64,000 nt of DNA from Cordylochernes scorpioides (lineage: Eukaryota; Arthropoda; Arachnida; Pseudoscorpiones; Chernetidae). Within the stretch, counting starts at the first letter, position 1, and every line of letters begins with the position of its first letter. Of the stretch, positions 1 through 11,080 are shown piece after piece. The position numbers were made by a program, and so were the translations under genes. The stretch covers positions 11,511,639 to 11,575,638 of the forward strand of contig CP092880.1 in the NCBI GenBank assembly GCA_030710605.1, written 5' to 3'. Below the pieces are notes generated by a model. It saw nothing but the letters and a program-made list of their open reading frames with translations, did not search any database and had not been told where the DNA came from.

Positions 1-103
1 GTTCAGATGGCAATCCCTTTGTAAATTCTCTGATTGAACTATCAGTGAATAACACTTTGTCACCTATCCGCGTTTACTACTTTGTTAAGACAGTTGGAAC
101 CTA

Positions 104-116
104 GGGGGGGGGGGGT
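104..116. repeat. poly-G run
   Basis: A homopolymer run of about a dozen G lies in otherwise AT-rich DNA. Length is likely unreliable because such runs are prone to sequencing and replication slippage. No gene is seen in the first 500 bases. Confidence 0.8.
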
Positions 117-164
117 TACGTTTATTCAGACGGGACATATAGGTGACCTTTAATTATATTGATA

Positions 165-345
165 AATACACTCATGGACAAAACTTAAAGAAGATATACC
201 TTTTAGTATGTATATCGGAATTCAGACAATAACTCTGAAAGATATTTGATACACAGTGACCTTTATTGAAGACACACGAGATATCCAAATGTGAATAAAA
301 TTGCTTCTGTCTCCTTAAAACAAAACTAAAGACTGTCGATAAAAA
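165..345. mobile_element. Tc1-like MITE fragment (family D)
   Basis: Begins with the terminal motif ACTCATGGACAAAACTTAA, which is also found at about 16330 and 51920. The following segment (cttTATTGAAGACACACGAGATA region, about 261-281) matches the reverse complement of 52003-52050. The motif is typical of Tc1-like terminal inverted repeats. No transposase is present. The right end is not clear. Confidence 0.5.
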
Positions 346-799
346 AAGAATTTGTACTTCCTTAAGTTTTGTACATTAGTATTGTATTGCTATAATATAT
401 TGTTTCTCTCTTTTAAACCTCTAGAGCTATATACCAGTTTGAAATTTATCCGTTTCTTGAAATACCTTTTACCTGATATCCCTACTATACGAGTAAGTAT
501 CAGAAATATGAAAGAATACTGTAATCAGATATTTGATTGAAAATAAGGACATGATTTATTATCTATTTATTATCATTTACAAAGCACGCGATATCCGTCT
601 TGGATATTTGCATGCATACACAAGTTTGGGAGCTTATTTACAGTAATTATTAATATGAAATTAGTTATTATAATAGAAATTATTAACATATTTGTCAGTT
701 AGTTAACGATTTAATTACCCTATAATGAATATTAGTGAACATCACATAAGAACAGAAATTTCGAGCTATTTACAGCATATAACTATATTACAGCCCAGG

Positions 800-1672
800 C
801 TATCTATTACTAAAAAACATTCTACAAAATCTATTAAAATTTATATACATATATCTATTATTAACTATTTGATTTAGACAATTTATATTTATTTGATTTT
901 TGACTCTCAAGTCCTCTACAAGTCGACAGTCCGTTAAAATATGTACAGGATTTTCTTCTTCTGCACCACATGAGCATTTAGGCGAATCCGTCTTTCTGAC
1001 TTTGTACAAATATGATCTAAAGTTACCGTGTCCAGTAAAAAATTGGACATTGTAAAAATTTGGCTTGACATATTTGGGTATTTGGGAGTCAGTGAAGAAG
1101 GACTTGAAAATGGTATTAGTCTTCTCATAGTATTTCTGCAATTTTTCCCTTATGTAATTAGAAATTATATTCCTACTTGAAGAGTCAAATCGGTTGTAAT
1201 TTATTTCGGTTTTCAACATGTTAGATTCAATATATTCAGTAAGTTTGGGGACTTGTGCAAGTATATGTGTACAATCCGATGATGTTGTACTGTAGGCCTG
1301 TATACAATGTTTTAATATACTATATTGAAGAGAATTAAGTTTGTCTTTAGACTTTTTGTTTATGAATGGATACAATATTGGATAACCATAAGTAATTGTA
1401 CTTCGATATAATGTCTTATACAATATCAGTCTTCGTCTAAAGTCCAGACCCCATGCTTTCTTTGTCAGGCCAAATAGGTATCCACTAGCTCTAGTTACCT
1501 TTATGATCATTTCATTAACGTGAGGCGTAAAGTCCAGTTTGCTTCTGACTCGGTGATTTTTAATAGTCACTCCTAGAATCTTAAGTTCTTCAACCGGTTT
1601 AATTAACTTGCTACCTGAGACTATTATATCGCTATTGCATTTATATAAATATAATATTTTTGTTTTTTTCAT
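800..1672 (-). pseudogene. LINE ORF2, thumb and C-terminal zinc finger
   Basis: 290-residue open stretch in a third frame. It contains the conserved post-RT region (LRRLILYKTLYRSTITYG-like, seen here as FRRRLILYKTLYRSTITYG) and a C-terminal CSCG-x9-H-x4-C knuckle, as in R1-like LINEs. The stop at 800 is followed by a 3' UTR. It overlaps the RT frame by about 30 nt, marking the frameshift. Confidence 0.8.
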
Positions 1673-2943
1673 CTGACAATTTTAATTTACGACTTTCACA
1701 CCACTTATTGATTTTTCTTAATACATTATCTATTGTATTTCTTAGTTGTTCAGGAGTTTTATTCCAACATATTAACGTAATATCATCTGCATATCCTATT
1801 GTTTCACAATTATCATCCAGATTATTATTCAGTATCTCATTAATAAGAATATTCCATAATGTGGGAGACAGTGGTCCTCCCTGTGGACATCCTTTACTTA
1901 GTTTCTTATTAATTTCAGTTGAGGAAAATCTAAATCTTATTCTTCTATTATCAAAGTATGATTGTAGAAGTTTTATCATTGAAGCCTGCACACCATCTCC
2001 ATCTAGTCTTTTCATCAGGGCCGGCCACCATGCATTATCAAACGCTGCACTAATATCCACTGCAATTATTGCTGCATATTCTCTTGTTTTATGTTCTAAC
2101 GCAATTTTTATTATTTCCGTTAGTGCAGTAATAGTAGATTTCGATCTTCTAAAGCCATGTTGTCGATCACTTAGTAAATTAAAATCTTCATAATATTTTA
2201 TTATTCTATTATTAATTATTTTTTCAAATATTTCAGAAATGTTGGAATTAAGACATAAAGGTCTATAATTTTTATAGTTATTAAAATCTGTTTTTCCAGG
2301 TTTCGGAATAATTATTGCCTCTGCTCTTTTCCATTCAGCAGGATAGTATTGTATGTCTAAACATTTTTGAAATAGTTTCACCAATATAGGAGCTATAAAT
2401 TGTTTAGTGTGCCTTATCATGTTGTTAGAGATGTTGTCTATTCCGGGAGATTTCTTTGGATTTAATTTGTCATTCAAGTCGTTGACTTCAGTAATCATAA
2501 CCATCGGTTTTTCTTTATTGAGTAGTTTTAAATTATAATTTCTTATACTTTTATGGATGTTTGTATCTTCTTCACATTTATCATCTGGAAATAAGTTATT
2601 CAATAATTCCTCACCCTTCTGCAAACATTCCATATCAGTATTACCCTCCAAAATTTGCATATTTCTCTTCCGCTTTGATCCACTTTTGATATTTTTGTAC
2701 ACCTTATATAATTCCATAAGGGTTGTTCGATTTGTTTTCCTCCAGAAAAATTCTCCATGATGCTTTCCTAGCTTTTTCTATTTCCCGTAAATACTTATTT
2801 CGTATGCTTTTATAATATTGTTTAATATGATTGGGGCAATTTTTGTTTCTATAGTAACAGTTTCTAAGATAATGACAGTGATCCTTTAAAAGCTGTAAAT
2901 TCGTATTCCACCACTTATTACTAATATTATTTTTTGTTGTCAT
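1641..2943 (-). pseudogene. LINE ORF2, reverse transcriptase domain
   Basis: Two overlapping frames. 2943-2704 gives the linker between endonuclease and RT (WRIFLEEN). 2717-1641 gives the RT proper: KKSPGIDNISNNMI, then AVDISAAFDNAW (motif A Asp), CPQGGPLSPTLWN (motif B) and YADD (catalytic pair). The role is target-primed reverse transcription. The 20-residue signatures match those in the ORF at 43016-45025, which is the same or a sister family. The frame breaks show this copy is not active. Confidence 0.85.
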
Positions 2944-3002
2944 ATTATTATTTACTTTAAGTGAATTATGTGCTGCCTCAATCAGTATGTTCGTAAGTTC
3001 CT

Positions 3003-3833
3003 TTACCGTTGATCAATCATTTCTGGTGTATCCACTATGTCTAGTAAGTTTTCAATTTTTTCTTGTTCAGTACTGTTAATTCTCTGACTAAAACTTAGCC
3101 AGTTCGCATTTTTCTCATTAAATTTCCAAGTGGAATAGTATTTTTCTGAACTAAATTGTTCGTTTGTATATATTTCAAAAGATATAGCTACATGATCTGA
3201 AATTTGCGATATCTGCTGTGTCTTCCAATTTCTGATCGTCGCAATTGCCTGTTTATTTGTTAGTGTGAGATCAATCACACTTGCATCACGACACGTGAAA
3301 GTTTTATTATTATGGATAATTAAGTTTATTTCATCTATGATAGGGATCAGCCTATGTCCATTATAATTTTTCCTGATATCATACCATAACGGAGCTCTGG
3401 CGTTGAAATCGCCGCAAATTATCACCGGTATATGTAAATTTGTATTAATTAACTTCTTCGTAAATTCCTCGTGCTCACTTTTCATTGAATTCGGATGTAT
3501 ATAAATGTTGGAAAGATATATTTTCTTACTTTTTGTTTGTATGGTTATAGTTGTAGCGAATGAGTTAGTGAATTCTGTACTTAATTGAATTTTTAAGCTG
3601 CTATTTCTTACAATTATTGCCGTATTTATATTGGGACTGTTCATCAATTGATATTTTGTACAAGGTCCTGGAAATATTACCTCCTCTTTGATTATATAAG
3701 GTTCTTGAATCATTACTATATCTGCATTTCTAATTTCATCAGATGCACAAAGCTCATTTATGCAATTTTTGCTTTTTCTGGTATTTTGTTGAATAATTTT
3801 GATTTTGTCAATATATAGTTTTCGCCCCATCAT
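3003..3833 (-). pseudogene. LINE ORF2, apurinic-like endonuclease domain
   Basis: 276-residue open stretch beginning MMGRKLYIDKIKIIQQN. Visible endonuclease motifs in order are QQN near the start, the QEPY motif (catalytic Glu), the CGDFNA motif (Asp/Asn), and near the end a VIDLTL followed by SDH signature. These are the standard landmarks of the LINE target-site endonuclease. The frame stops at 3003; the remainder of ORF2 continues in other frames (2943-2704, then 2717-1641, then 1672-800), so the full ORF2 has at least three frame breaks. Same strand as ORF1. Confidence 0.82.
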
Positions 3834-3845
3834 TCTGGAAGTTTA

Positions 3846-4934
3846 TTATTGGCCCGCATCTTCTATAAGTGTAGAATAGTCTGTTCTTTGTATTATGATT
3901 TGCATCTCTTTTTTATAGATTGGGCAGTCTTGACTAATCGGTTTATGCTCCAAATCTCGATTTCTAAAATGTGGATGTTTGACGCAGTTGCAGCATTTAA
4001 CTGTAGTCGAGCATTCGTGTTCTCCCTCTTTTTCACATTTAATACATTTTTTGGGATTGGGACAGTTATTCCTCTTATGATTAGGATTAAATATAAAACA
4101 GTTCTGACATTGGTTCACTAATATTTTATCTTTAATATCGCATCGTTGAATATCCGTGTAAATTTTTCCCTTTCTCTTCATAATTTGGTAGACTCTAGGT
4201 GAAACCCTCAGTACTACTTCTAGCTCTGGTCTATTGGTTTTCATTGGAAATAGCACTTTGATCTCTTCACTGAGTTGAGAAAGTTCAAGGTTCATCTCAC
4301 ATAACGTTGTCGATAAATTAGCTAAGTTTGTCATCTTGTTGACTGATTTTATGACTATGTTTGGATCTCTTAGTTTTGGCTTGTATATTTTACTGCACTG
4401 GTTTAGATCATCTTGCTTAGTAAAACTTTCTATCATTTGATCTATATCTTGATCTTTAGGCAATTTTATTACTGTACCTTTCCTAGTATTAAATACCTTG
4501 TTAATCCTAATTTTATTTCCCTCCTGTCGTAAAATTTTTATACTATCATTCACCTTTTGTTGTACCTGTGAGATGTTTTGACCTTCATTGGCAGTTATTA
4601 TGATAGTTTGTTCCTCAGGAATTTGCTTTTCTTTTTGAATAAATTTATCTTCCCTATATTTTACCACCTCTACATACGAGTCCTTGTTTCTGTTTTGTTT
4701 TACTATTTGGGATAAATCGTTTCTAATGTCGGTATAATTTTTCTGCATACATTCCCCAATTCCATTTAAACTCTGTTCTAGTTTCACTAATTCTATTACA
4801 CTATCCTTTAGCTGTTTTGTTGTACTTTTTACATATCCAATATCTTGTTTATTCAACGTTTTTTGATTGTTATCAAATTTGTCTACAAAATATTTACATA
4901 ATTCATCCAACCTGTCTAATATTAATGCATTCAT
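3846..4934 (-). CDS. LINE ORF1, gag-like protein with CCHC zinc knuckles
   Basis: Open reading frame of 362 residues. The N-terminal half is polar and lysine/asparagine-rich, with a likely coiled-coil-forming stretch. The middle (roughly residues 100-250) resembles the RNA-binding core of R1/I-type ORF1 proteins. The C-terminal part carries knuckles: CX2CX6HX4C starting CQNC, then CIKC-x5-H-x-C, then a third cysteine/histidine cluster (CCNC). In this family ORF1 binds the element RNA and forms the RNP. The stop is only 12 nt ahead of the ORF2 start at 3833, the usual tight ORF1-ORF2 spacing. The frame is intact although its ORF2 partner is broken, so it may simply have escaped mutation by chance. 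Confidence 0.8.
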   Translation of the reverse strand: MNALILDRLDELCKYFVDKFDNNQKTLNKQDIGYVKSTTKQLKDSVIELVKLEQSLNGIGECMQKNYTDIRNDLSQIVKQNRNKDSYVEVVKYREDKFIQKEKQIPEEQTIIITANEGQNISQVQQKVNDSIKILRQEGNKIRINKVFNTRKGTVIKLPKDQDIDQMIESFTKQDDLNQCSKIYKPKLRDPNIVIKSVNKMTNLANLSTTLCEMNLELSQLSEEIKVLFPMKTNRPELEVVLRVSPRVYQIMKRKGKIYTDIQRCDIKDKILVNQCQNCFIFNPNHKRNNCPNPKKCIKCEKEGEHECSTTVKCCNCVKHPHFRNRDLEHKPISQDCPIYKKEMQIIIQRTDYSTLIEDAGQ

Positions 4935-5039
4935 TGTTTTGCATATCTATTGACAGCGTAAAATTTTAATGAATTATTAGCGTTATTTAAAGTATTTAAT
5001 TCAATCCAAAAGATTTTTAGCAATATTAATATATAATTT

Positions 5040-6210
5040 CAAAATTCAATATGTTTAAATATAAACTGGGTTTAAAATATTTCAAAATATATAATATAAC
5101 AAAAGTTAAATCAAATTTAAAGTATATTTACCGGAAAATTAGGAGCGATGCAACACACGTCCACACAGTCTGGCCGCCTGGTGGCAAAAAAAAAGGCAAA
5201 AAGGACATGATGGTGCAACTTGAAGTTGATGTTGGGTTGCACCATCTATCGGAAGATTATCCAACAAATCGTCGATTTCTTTAAATATTTTTTTAGATAT
5301 TCAAATAGATGGCCTTACAGTTGCACAATTAAGATATGTTTTCAATATAATTTCATTATCTAAAACCATACATTTGTTGCTCTATTCATTCCTATAATGT
5401 TAATTTATCGTGGAAAAATTAAATGAAGATAGGTTAAACAGATGTATCGCTTCAGTTAAAGAGATTACCTCGTGTTTCCACTTCTATATGTGTAACAAGC
5501 TGAAGTATTTCGATATAAGGTAACACTATAAATGACTAATCCAACCGAAACACATGTAGAATTAAATTAATTTCACTGGCAAAGGTCCAACTGCCATGGG
5601 CAATGTTTCCAATTGCTAGCTCCCTTATTAAAACATTCCTGGAAGGACATTGTTATTCTGAAGAAAAAAAGAGAATTTCTTTTTTATTCCCTTTCAGTAG
5701 ATTCAAATTCCAGAGGGAAATCCACCTCATTTATCTGTGAGGAACCAATATCCTCAGTATTTGTATAGTCATCACTTTCATCAAACTATTTCACACATTC
5801 TCTACCGAATTGCTAAACTGCCTTGTGCAATTTAAAGTGTGAGAAACAATTGTAGAAATATTTCTACTGTTCTCTTAGTGTATGTTCATATATTTATTGA
5901 ATACTTTAACAACAACAACAAAAATGCTTTTATTAGGGCCCATTGCCCTGTATGGATTCTCCATACAACAACAAAACAATACAGCAATTCTTCTCCCTTT
6001 CCCCTTGTGCACGCGAGTCTTTGTTTGAAAAGGGATTTATTTACACATCTGTTCTAAAACTTTCCTCACTACCTCTTTTGTGTATGAATCTATTTACAAT
6101 TGCTCTATAGAAATTAATATTTTAACAAAGAATTTCGTTATTTTTCCGGAAATAAATGTGAAAGAGCTTAATATCATATTAGATGCGTGCATGTGATTCT
6201 AACAGCGGTG
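5040..6210. other. AT-rich interval without recognised gene
   Basis: No coding region is supported. A small hairpin around 5205-5260 (two GGTTGCACCATC-like halves) resembles the ends of the fold-back family A described elsewhere. Short ORFs here have no recognisable domain. Confidence 0.5.
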
Positions 6211-6212
6211 TA

Positions 6213-6418
6213 GTCCATGGGTCGGCAAAATGCGGTTAGCGAGCCACATGTGGCTCTTTGGATGTGCAGCCCTTTATATAGTTCCATAGGCAAATATTAT
6301 TTATGCGAGTACTATTTATTGTTGACAAGAAAAACCTTGGTGGATATTTAAAAATTTTGAAATTTTGTAAATTGCAATTTTTGTCTCTTCCTGACTCAAA
6401 AGTTGACCGACCCCTGTT
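6213..6418. mobile_element. hAT-like MITE
   Basis: Left end reads CATGGGTCGGCAAAATGCGG and the right end is the reverse complement of CAGGGGTCGGTCAACTTTTG, so the termini are inverted repeats. The internal phrase GAGCCACATGTGGCTCTTT just inside the left end is typical of non-autonomous hAT elements. No transposase. An 8-bp target duplication is not convincing. Confidence 0.6.
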
Positions 6419-6599
6419 CTATTGTATTAAATATCTGTCAGGGTTTACCACTGATGAGCTAAGAAGCCCTTTAAATATATATTGGTGAACCTTAACATCG
6501 ATTTCACCAATTTAATCTATTGGATCGCTACAACGATTGTAATGAGGAAATAGAACTATTTAAGTTTGATGCTGTTTTTATTTCACAAATACAACGTTT

Positions 6600-6705
6600 A
6601 CTACTGTTTATTCATCCAATGAAATATATTAAGAGTACCTTGCTCATCAATGGTGAGACCTTCCAGCGGTTTCGCCAGTTTAATCATTCATATCGCTATT
6701 AAATT
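6600..6705 (-). mobile_element. fold-back family B fragment
   Basis: On the minus strand it reads TTAAACTGGCGAAACCGCTGG followed by a hexamer-rich GAAGG and TTGATGAGCAAGG. The same block recurs at 13245, 37300, 50390, 50750, 52145, 52570, 60075 and 60310. See the separate hunt note on its hammerhead-like core. Confidence 0.55.
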
Positions 6706-6847
6706 ATATAAATGTTTTCTATACTGTTTATACCCATCATATGGCAGAAATTCTTGGTTAGCGAACTTAATTATGGACATAAGCTTAGAAGATAATAGAA
6801 TTATACATTTTATATTGTTTCTCTGTTTACATAGTTTAGATTTATTT

Positions 6848-6890
6848 TACCAATATTTCAGTTGTCTGAACGCCAACCTTTATCAAGGTA
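6848..6890 (-). ncRNA. hammerhead-like motif, family C (U3-A8 variant)
   Basis: Minus strand: helix I TACC, core TTGATAA, helix II GGTTG.. with loop GTTCA, GAA, palindromic helix III ATAT, H17 = T, then helix I partner GGTA. TACC and GGTA pair completely. The core differs from CUGANGA at positions 3 (U for C) and 8 (A for G), which still form a pair. Confidence 0.5.
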
Positions 6891-6902
6891 TTATAACATA
6901 TT

Positions 6903-7078
6903 TAATGTGTGTCAACAACAAACTCAGCGCCACATAACGTCAATAGAATTAAATTTGAAAAAATATTCTTGATTATATTCAATGGGGATGGAAAATATAT
7001 AATTAAAAATACACTTTTTAAACATAATTCTATTGGCGTTATGTGGCGCTGAGTTTGTTGTTGACACACATTAATATG
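6903..7078. repeat. inverted repeat, family C fold-back
   Basis: Arms of about 48 bp: one starts GTGTGTCAACAACAAACTCA and ends at 6953; the other (7023-7075) is its reverse complement with few mismatches. They enclose about 70 bp. The same GCGCTGAGTTTGTTGTTGACA end occurs at 34092 and, shorter, at 10755. Confidence 0.75.
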
Positions 7079-7334
7079 ATAAAATAGTACAAATGTGATA
7101 TTGTACTGGGATAAGGTACATAAATTAATAAAAAATGCATCTCCTTATGATTGCCCAACTACTACCCACTACCTATATATGCAATAACACTCACACTCAC
7201 ATATATATATATATAATATAATTAAGATAAGTTCAAACACACAATAAATATATATATTTTTTATAATTTAAAACATAAGAGGTTTGTTGTAAATATGTAT
7301 TTAATAAATAATTAGATAAATATGAGAAATACTT

Positions 7335-7645
7335 ACCTATAATTTATTTGAAAAAGGAACAATAAAATTGAGGTAAAGAATTTCTCTTAATTTTGCAAGC
7401 TTTCGAGCAAATCTTCTCCTCTTCAACGGGCTATACTTCTATGTACAATATCAAGATGATTACTAAACATTTTATATAAATATTTATATAGAAAAACATT
7501 TTTTTTTCAATTACCTTTGTATATAGATCATCTTGATATTGTACATAGAAGTATTTGCACGTTGAAGAGCAGAATATTTGCTCGAAAATTTGCAAAAACT
7601 AAATTAAAAGAAACTCTTTACCTGAATTCTATTGTTCTTTTTTAA
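7335..7645. repeat. inverted repeat with hammerhead-like arms (family F)
   Basis: The two arms (about 7340-7450 and 7525-7645) are inverted copies. Each carries TTGAAGAG, a GC-poor stem, GCTCGAAA, then an AGCT- or AATT-type palindrome and GCAAAA. The arrangement resembles a decayed hammerhead. The middle is AT-rich. Confidence 0.6.
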
Positions 7646-8089
7646 AATTAGATAAATACAAAAGAAAAAGAAAAATATTCAACGGTGCTTTGGCCGTTAC
7701 ACGTCATATGCTGAGTCAAAAAAGGAATAAGCGAAGAGATAGGTTTATAGAAAAATTTAAAGACAAAACTATGATAATAATTGTTCAATAATTAAATATA
7801 AGCCAAGGTAAAGAAAGAAATTCATATTTTACCCTATCTTTTGACACTTTCGACCCGAGGGACGCGAATTCACGTCCTTGCCGATGTTTTACATGTACAT
7901 TAGGTCAGCTGACATCCCCCCAATCAACTGATAGATAGACCAGAAGGTATGGGACAAGATCCTGGTGGACGTGAAATCAGTATTTAATTTTGAAAATCGA
8001 GGACGCCAATCCGCATAATTCGGGCTTGATTCAAAATCGGAAAGGACGCGAATTCACATCCCTCGGGTTGAAAGTGTTAAATAAATTTT

Positions 8090-8345
8090 CTAGAACAATC
8101 TACTCTGTGAAGTGAACAAACAGATAGCGTTGCTCTCCACTATACTCCTTTATTCATGATAATATTGTGAAAAAAGTTTTAATAAATTGTAATTTTAAAA
8201 CTATACTCCTTGTTGTTGTTTCCTGTTGGCCGGCTCAAATCTTTATGTAGATATGTAAATACGTAATATTTTATTTTATTTATTCTTAACGCCTCAAGTC
8301 AGGTATTATCTTTTCTCAAATTATGTCTTGAATATTTATATCAGT
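8090..8345 (+). repeat. dispersed repeat family G, copy 1
   Basis: Contains TTGTTGTTTCC followed by GGCCGGCTCAAATCTTT, which recurs at 9355-9390 and 32250-32280 on plus and about 10595-10640 on minus. No coding potential or terminal repeats were recognised. Confidence 0.55.
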
Positions 8346-8504
8346 ATAATTAGAAATAAAAGTTGTTTTATTATATTTTTTAAGATATCACGATTGCATC
8401 CCATAATACTCATGTATTCCTAAATCAGCTAATAATTTTATATCTATAAAAATTTTCATTTACTCCAAAAAAAATCAGCAAATTATTATCTATATCAAAA
8501 TATA

Positions 8505-8815
8505 ATTGGGGGTCGGTGAAAGGATGGTCTAAACCGTTGGTTTTCGACCGCTACGACCCGGGTTCGATTCCCGTATTGGGCACTTTTTTTTCCGATTGAA
8601 TAAAATGCTCCAATGGTCCCCGATTCTTGCAAAAGTCCAACCCCACCAGCGAGTGCAAGTAACTAAACGGGGCTCTGGCACATTTGTAAGTGCAAAGTCG
8701 AATTGCTTTTCACATATGTAAACATGTGGTGCACTTACAGTAAAAGCAGTCGCCAACTTCTACCTTCCATGATTATCATGGCCAATTCCACGTGTACTTG
8801 GGATAAGCAATATAT
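8505..8815 (+). mobile_element. tRNA-derived SINE, copy 1
   Basis: The first about 75 bp is tRNA-like: an A-box-like GATGGTCTAAACC, anticodon-loop-like TTTTCGACC and an exact B box GGTTCGATTCC, ending GGGCAC. A unique body of about 225 bp follows, then an AT-rich tail. The same unit occurs at 8995-9300. SINEs of this type are transcribed by Pol III and moved by a partner LINE. Confidence 0.85.
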
Positions 8816-8994
8816 ATATAAATATAATAGGACACATATATTTATATTAAAATGAAAAAAGACATATCCTGACCACGTTTACACGAGCTTTTTAGATGGC
8901 GCCTTTTTTTAATTTTAAAGACGTTTTTTGACACACACAAATATATAGAATTATTTCGTTATATAGAATTATAATTTCAAGAACAAACTACTAG

Positions 8995-9302
8995 GAGGGG
9001 TTGGTGGAAGGATGGTCTAAACTGTTGGCTTTCGACCGCTAAGACCCGGGTTCGATTCCCGCAATGGGCACTTTTTCTGATTTAAAAAATGCTCCAGTGG
9101 CCCCCGATTCTTGCAAAAGTCCAACCCCACCAGCGAGTACAAGTAACCAAACGGGGCTCTGGCTCATTTGTAAGTGCAAAGTTGAACTGCTTTTCACATG
9201 TGTAGACATGAGGTGCACTTACAGTAAAAGCAGTTACCTACTTCTACCCACCATGATTAACATGGCCTGTACCACGTGTACTAGGGATAAGCAAAAAAAA
9301 AA
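8995..9302 (+). mobile_element. tRNA-derived SINE, copy 2, with target duplication
   Basis: Same 300-bp unit as 8505-8815, with tRNA-Glu(TTC)-like head and exact B box GGTTCGATTCC, ending in GATAAGC plus an A run. The flanks carry the direct repeat AACTACT (8987-8993 region and 9301-9307), consistent with LINE-mediated insertion. It splits repeat family G, which resumes directly after. Confidence 0.88.
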
Positions 9303-9480
9303 CTACTCTGTAAAGTCGACCGCAAGATGTCGCGGTTTCTACTATATAAACCTATTGTTGTTGTTTCCTTTGACCTGCTCAAATCTTTTTGTAGATATGT
9401 ATATACGTTATCTTTTATTTATTCTTCACACCTTAATTCAGGTATTTCTTACTTAATATATTTTAATCAACATAATTAAA
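9303..9480 (+). repeat. dispersed repeat family G, copy 2
   Basis: Continues from about 8950 across the SINE insertion. Matches 32180-32400 and 8090-8345 over the CTACTCTGTAAAGT start and the TTGTTGTTGTTTCC block. Confidence 0.55.
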
Positions 9481-9639
9481 GCAAATTATGATGAAAACTA
9501 TTTTATTGTATTTTCCACGACTATACAACAATAACATTGACTATATACTCGAGTACTCAAAACAAAAACAAGCTAATAATTCCTAGCTCAACAATATTTT
9601 ATATAATAGTAAGAGGAGATAGAGATCCGACAAATTTAT

Positions 9640-10275
9640 CATAACATATATATTTAATCTAAAATTATTAAATATGATTTGGCTCATCTTTCAATAGAGG
9701 ATCAAAATACTTATAGACCACATTCTCCAAGTATAATTGGATCATTTTAAGTGCAAAAGTAGATGAAATATTTCTAAAAACAAATGAAACATTCCAAAGC
9801 TTTTTCCTTTTTGGAATTCCAACATATTTCCGCTCCAATTTTTATAATACCCAGTTTATAACGAACCATGGAAATTTTAAGGGATTTTTATCAAAAATTG
9901 GCGCGATTGAAGACTCTAGCTGTCATTGTGGCAACGAATTCCAGGACTCGAGACACCTACTGCTGGAATGTCCACTCTTCTTCACCGCTAGGCAACAGAC
10001 AATAAATAATGTTGTAGATCTATATCAATTTGTAAATAGCAGAGAGAATTATCATAAGTTTAACTATTTTTGTAAATATATTCATGATTTTCTTTCAAAC
10101 CTGAAAGGTTCAGGTTCCTAATATATATATATTTTTTCTCTTTTTATTTCGATTACTTTTTTTTTTCTGTAAAAATTTTATAACTGTTTCTGTTTAAAAA
10201 ATGTAAATCGACGCAATTATCCCTAGCCGGGATATCGCGTTTGTGTGTTGAAATAAAATAAAATAAAATAACATA
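9640..10275 (+). pseudogene. R1-like LINE 3' end, C-terminal fragment
   Basis: Translation in one frame over about 9860-10120 gives NHGNFKGFLSKIG, then SSCHCGNEF-x5-HLLLECPLF, the C-terminal CX1C-H-C zinc finger of R1-like ORF2, ending with a stop near 10122. The 3' UTR contains GGGATATCGCG and ends in a repeated AAATA tail at about 10272. It is related to the C-termini at 800-1672 and 43016-45025. It is 5' truncated, the usual outcome of LINE insertion. Confidence 0.8.
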
Positions 10276-10529
10276 TATATATAATTTTTAAAATATTCCT
10301 AAGTTTCTATAATAGTTTCGAATTCTCATAACAGATGGCACGCTAATGTATCATATATATATATGTTATAAATAGAAAAAATGAGATTTCTGCTGATTTT
10401 TGATTATCTTGAGGGTTATGCTATGGTAATGCAGTCGTGGTTGAAAATCTTGAAAGTATATTAATATAAAATAGTTTTGATCAGTATTTTTTTTAATTGA
10501 GCTAAGGAATATATATAAAAATCATAATT

Positions 10530-10690
10530 TGATAAAAGTACTGCCTGGTTTAAGGCGTAAGAATAAAAAAATGAATAACTTATTTACATAATGTACAAAA
10601 GTTTTTGCCGGCCAGCGGGAAATAACAACAATGAGTTTTTATAGGGGAAGCGTGACCTCTGGCGGTCGTTTTAACAGAATATTTGAATCT
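10530..10690 (-). repeat. dispersed repeat family G, copy 3
   Basis: Reverse-complement match to family G through GGCCAGCGGGAAATAACAACA. Position within a larger element is not clear. Confidence 0.45.
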
Positions 10691-10744
10691 ATGAAATATA
10701 ATATAAATAAAATAATATTTTTATATAACATGTATATATTGTAT

Positions 10745-10885
10745 ATACCACTATGCGGCGCTGAGTTTGTGTATACAAAAATGTACTGCCTTTATAAAGG
10801 TTGGCGTTCAGCCAACGAAATATTGGCAATAAATATTTTATTCAATCCAATATATGCCTTTTTATCATCTAACATATATATGTAT
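10745..10885 (+). mobile_element. family C element with hammerhead-like motif
   Basis: Contains GCGGCGCTGAGTTTGT and then at 10787-10828 helix I TGCC, core TTTATAA, helix II GTTGGC with loop GTTCA, GAA, palindrome ATAT, T, and GGCA. TGCC and GGCA pair. Ends in CCAATATATGCC like other family C copies. Confidence 0.55.
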
Positions 10886-10899
10886 ATAATATGAGTAGT

Positions 10900-11080
10900 C
10901 TACGGTCCAGAAAGACTCCACTCGAGGCCGTTATAGCGCAATAATGTATCAGGGCGGGCGGTCCGTCATGGTTTTTTGACTAGGACCCACTCCATCATTA
11001 TGATTGGATCGCTTCTTTTTGTGGCCAAGACTGATGAGGCTCGAGAGACCTTTGACTTTCTGGAGTAGCCAGCGGGTTAT
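10900..11080. repeat. inverted repeat, unrecognised
   Basis: The segment 10905-10940 (GTCCAGAAAGACTCCACTCG) is inverted at about 11040-11075 (GACTTTCTGGAGT). The right arm begins CTGATGAGGCTCGAG, a hammerhead-like 5' half, but no GAAA follows at the right place. Confidence 0.4.

Larger units (their letters stand above)
555..5000 (-). mobile_element. R1-like non-LTR retrotransposon, nearly complete, degraded (LINE copy 1)
   Basis: On the minus strand the order is ORF1 with zinc knuckles, then endonuclease, reverse transcriptase and a C-terminal zinc finger, then a 3' UTR that ends in an AATAAATAGATAATAAAT-like tail near 555. ORF1 (4934-3846) is open. ORF2 (3833-800) is split over three frames. 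The 3' end shares the phrase GGATATCGCG with the LINE 3' fragment at 9640-10272, which supports a common family. The protein is also related to the 669-residue ORF at 43016-45025. The 5' edge is uncertain; nothing recognisable as coding lies above 4934. It cannot be autonomous now because ORF2 is broken. Confidence 0.85.

Noticed and set aside
6300-6490. 61-residue open frame at the hAT-like MITE
   Set aside because: Overlaps the MITE end and has no coding signature.
11020-11062. CTGATGAGGCTCGAG as a hammerhead
   Set aside because: No GAAA after the stem and no matching helix I; only the 5' half resembles the motif.
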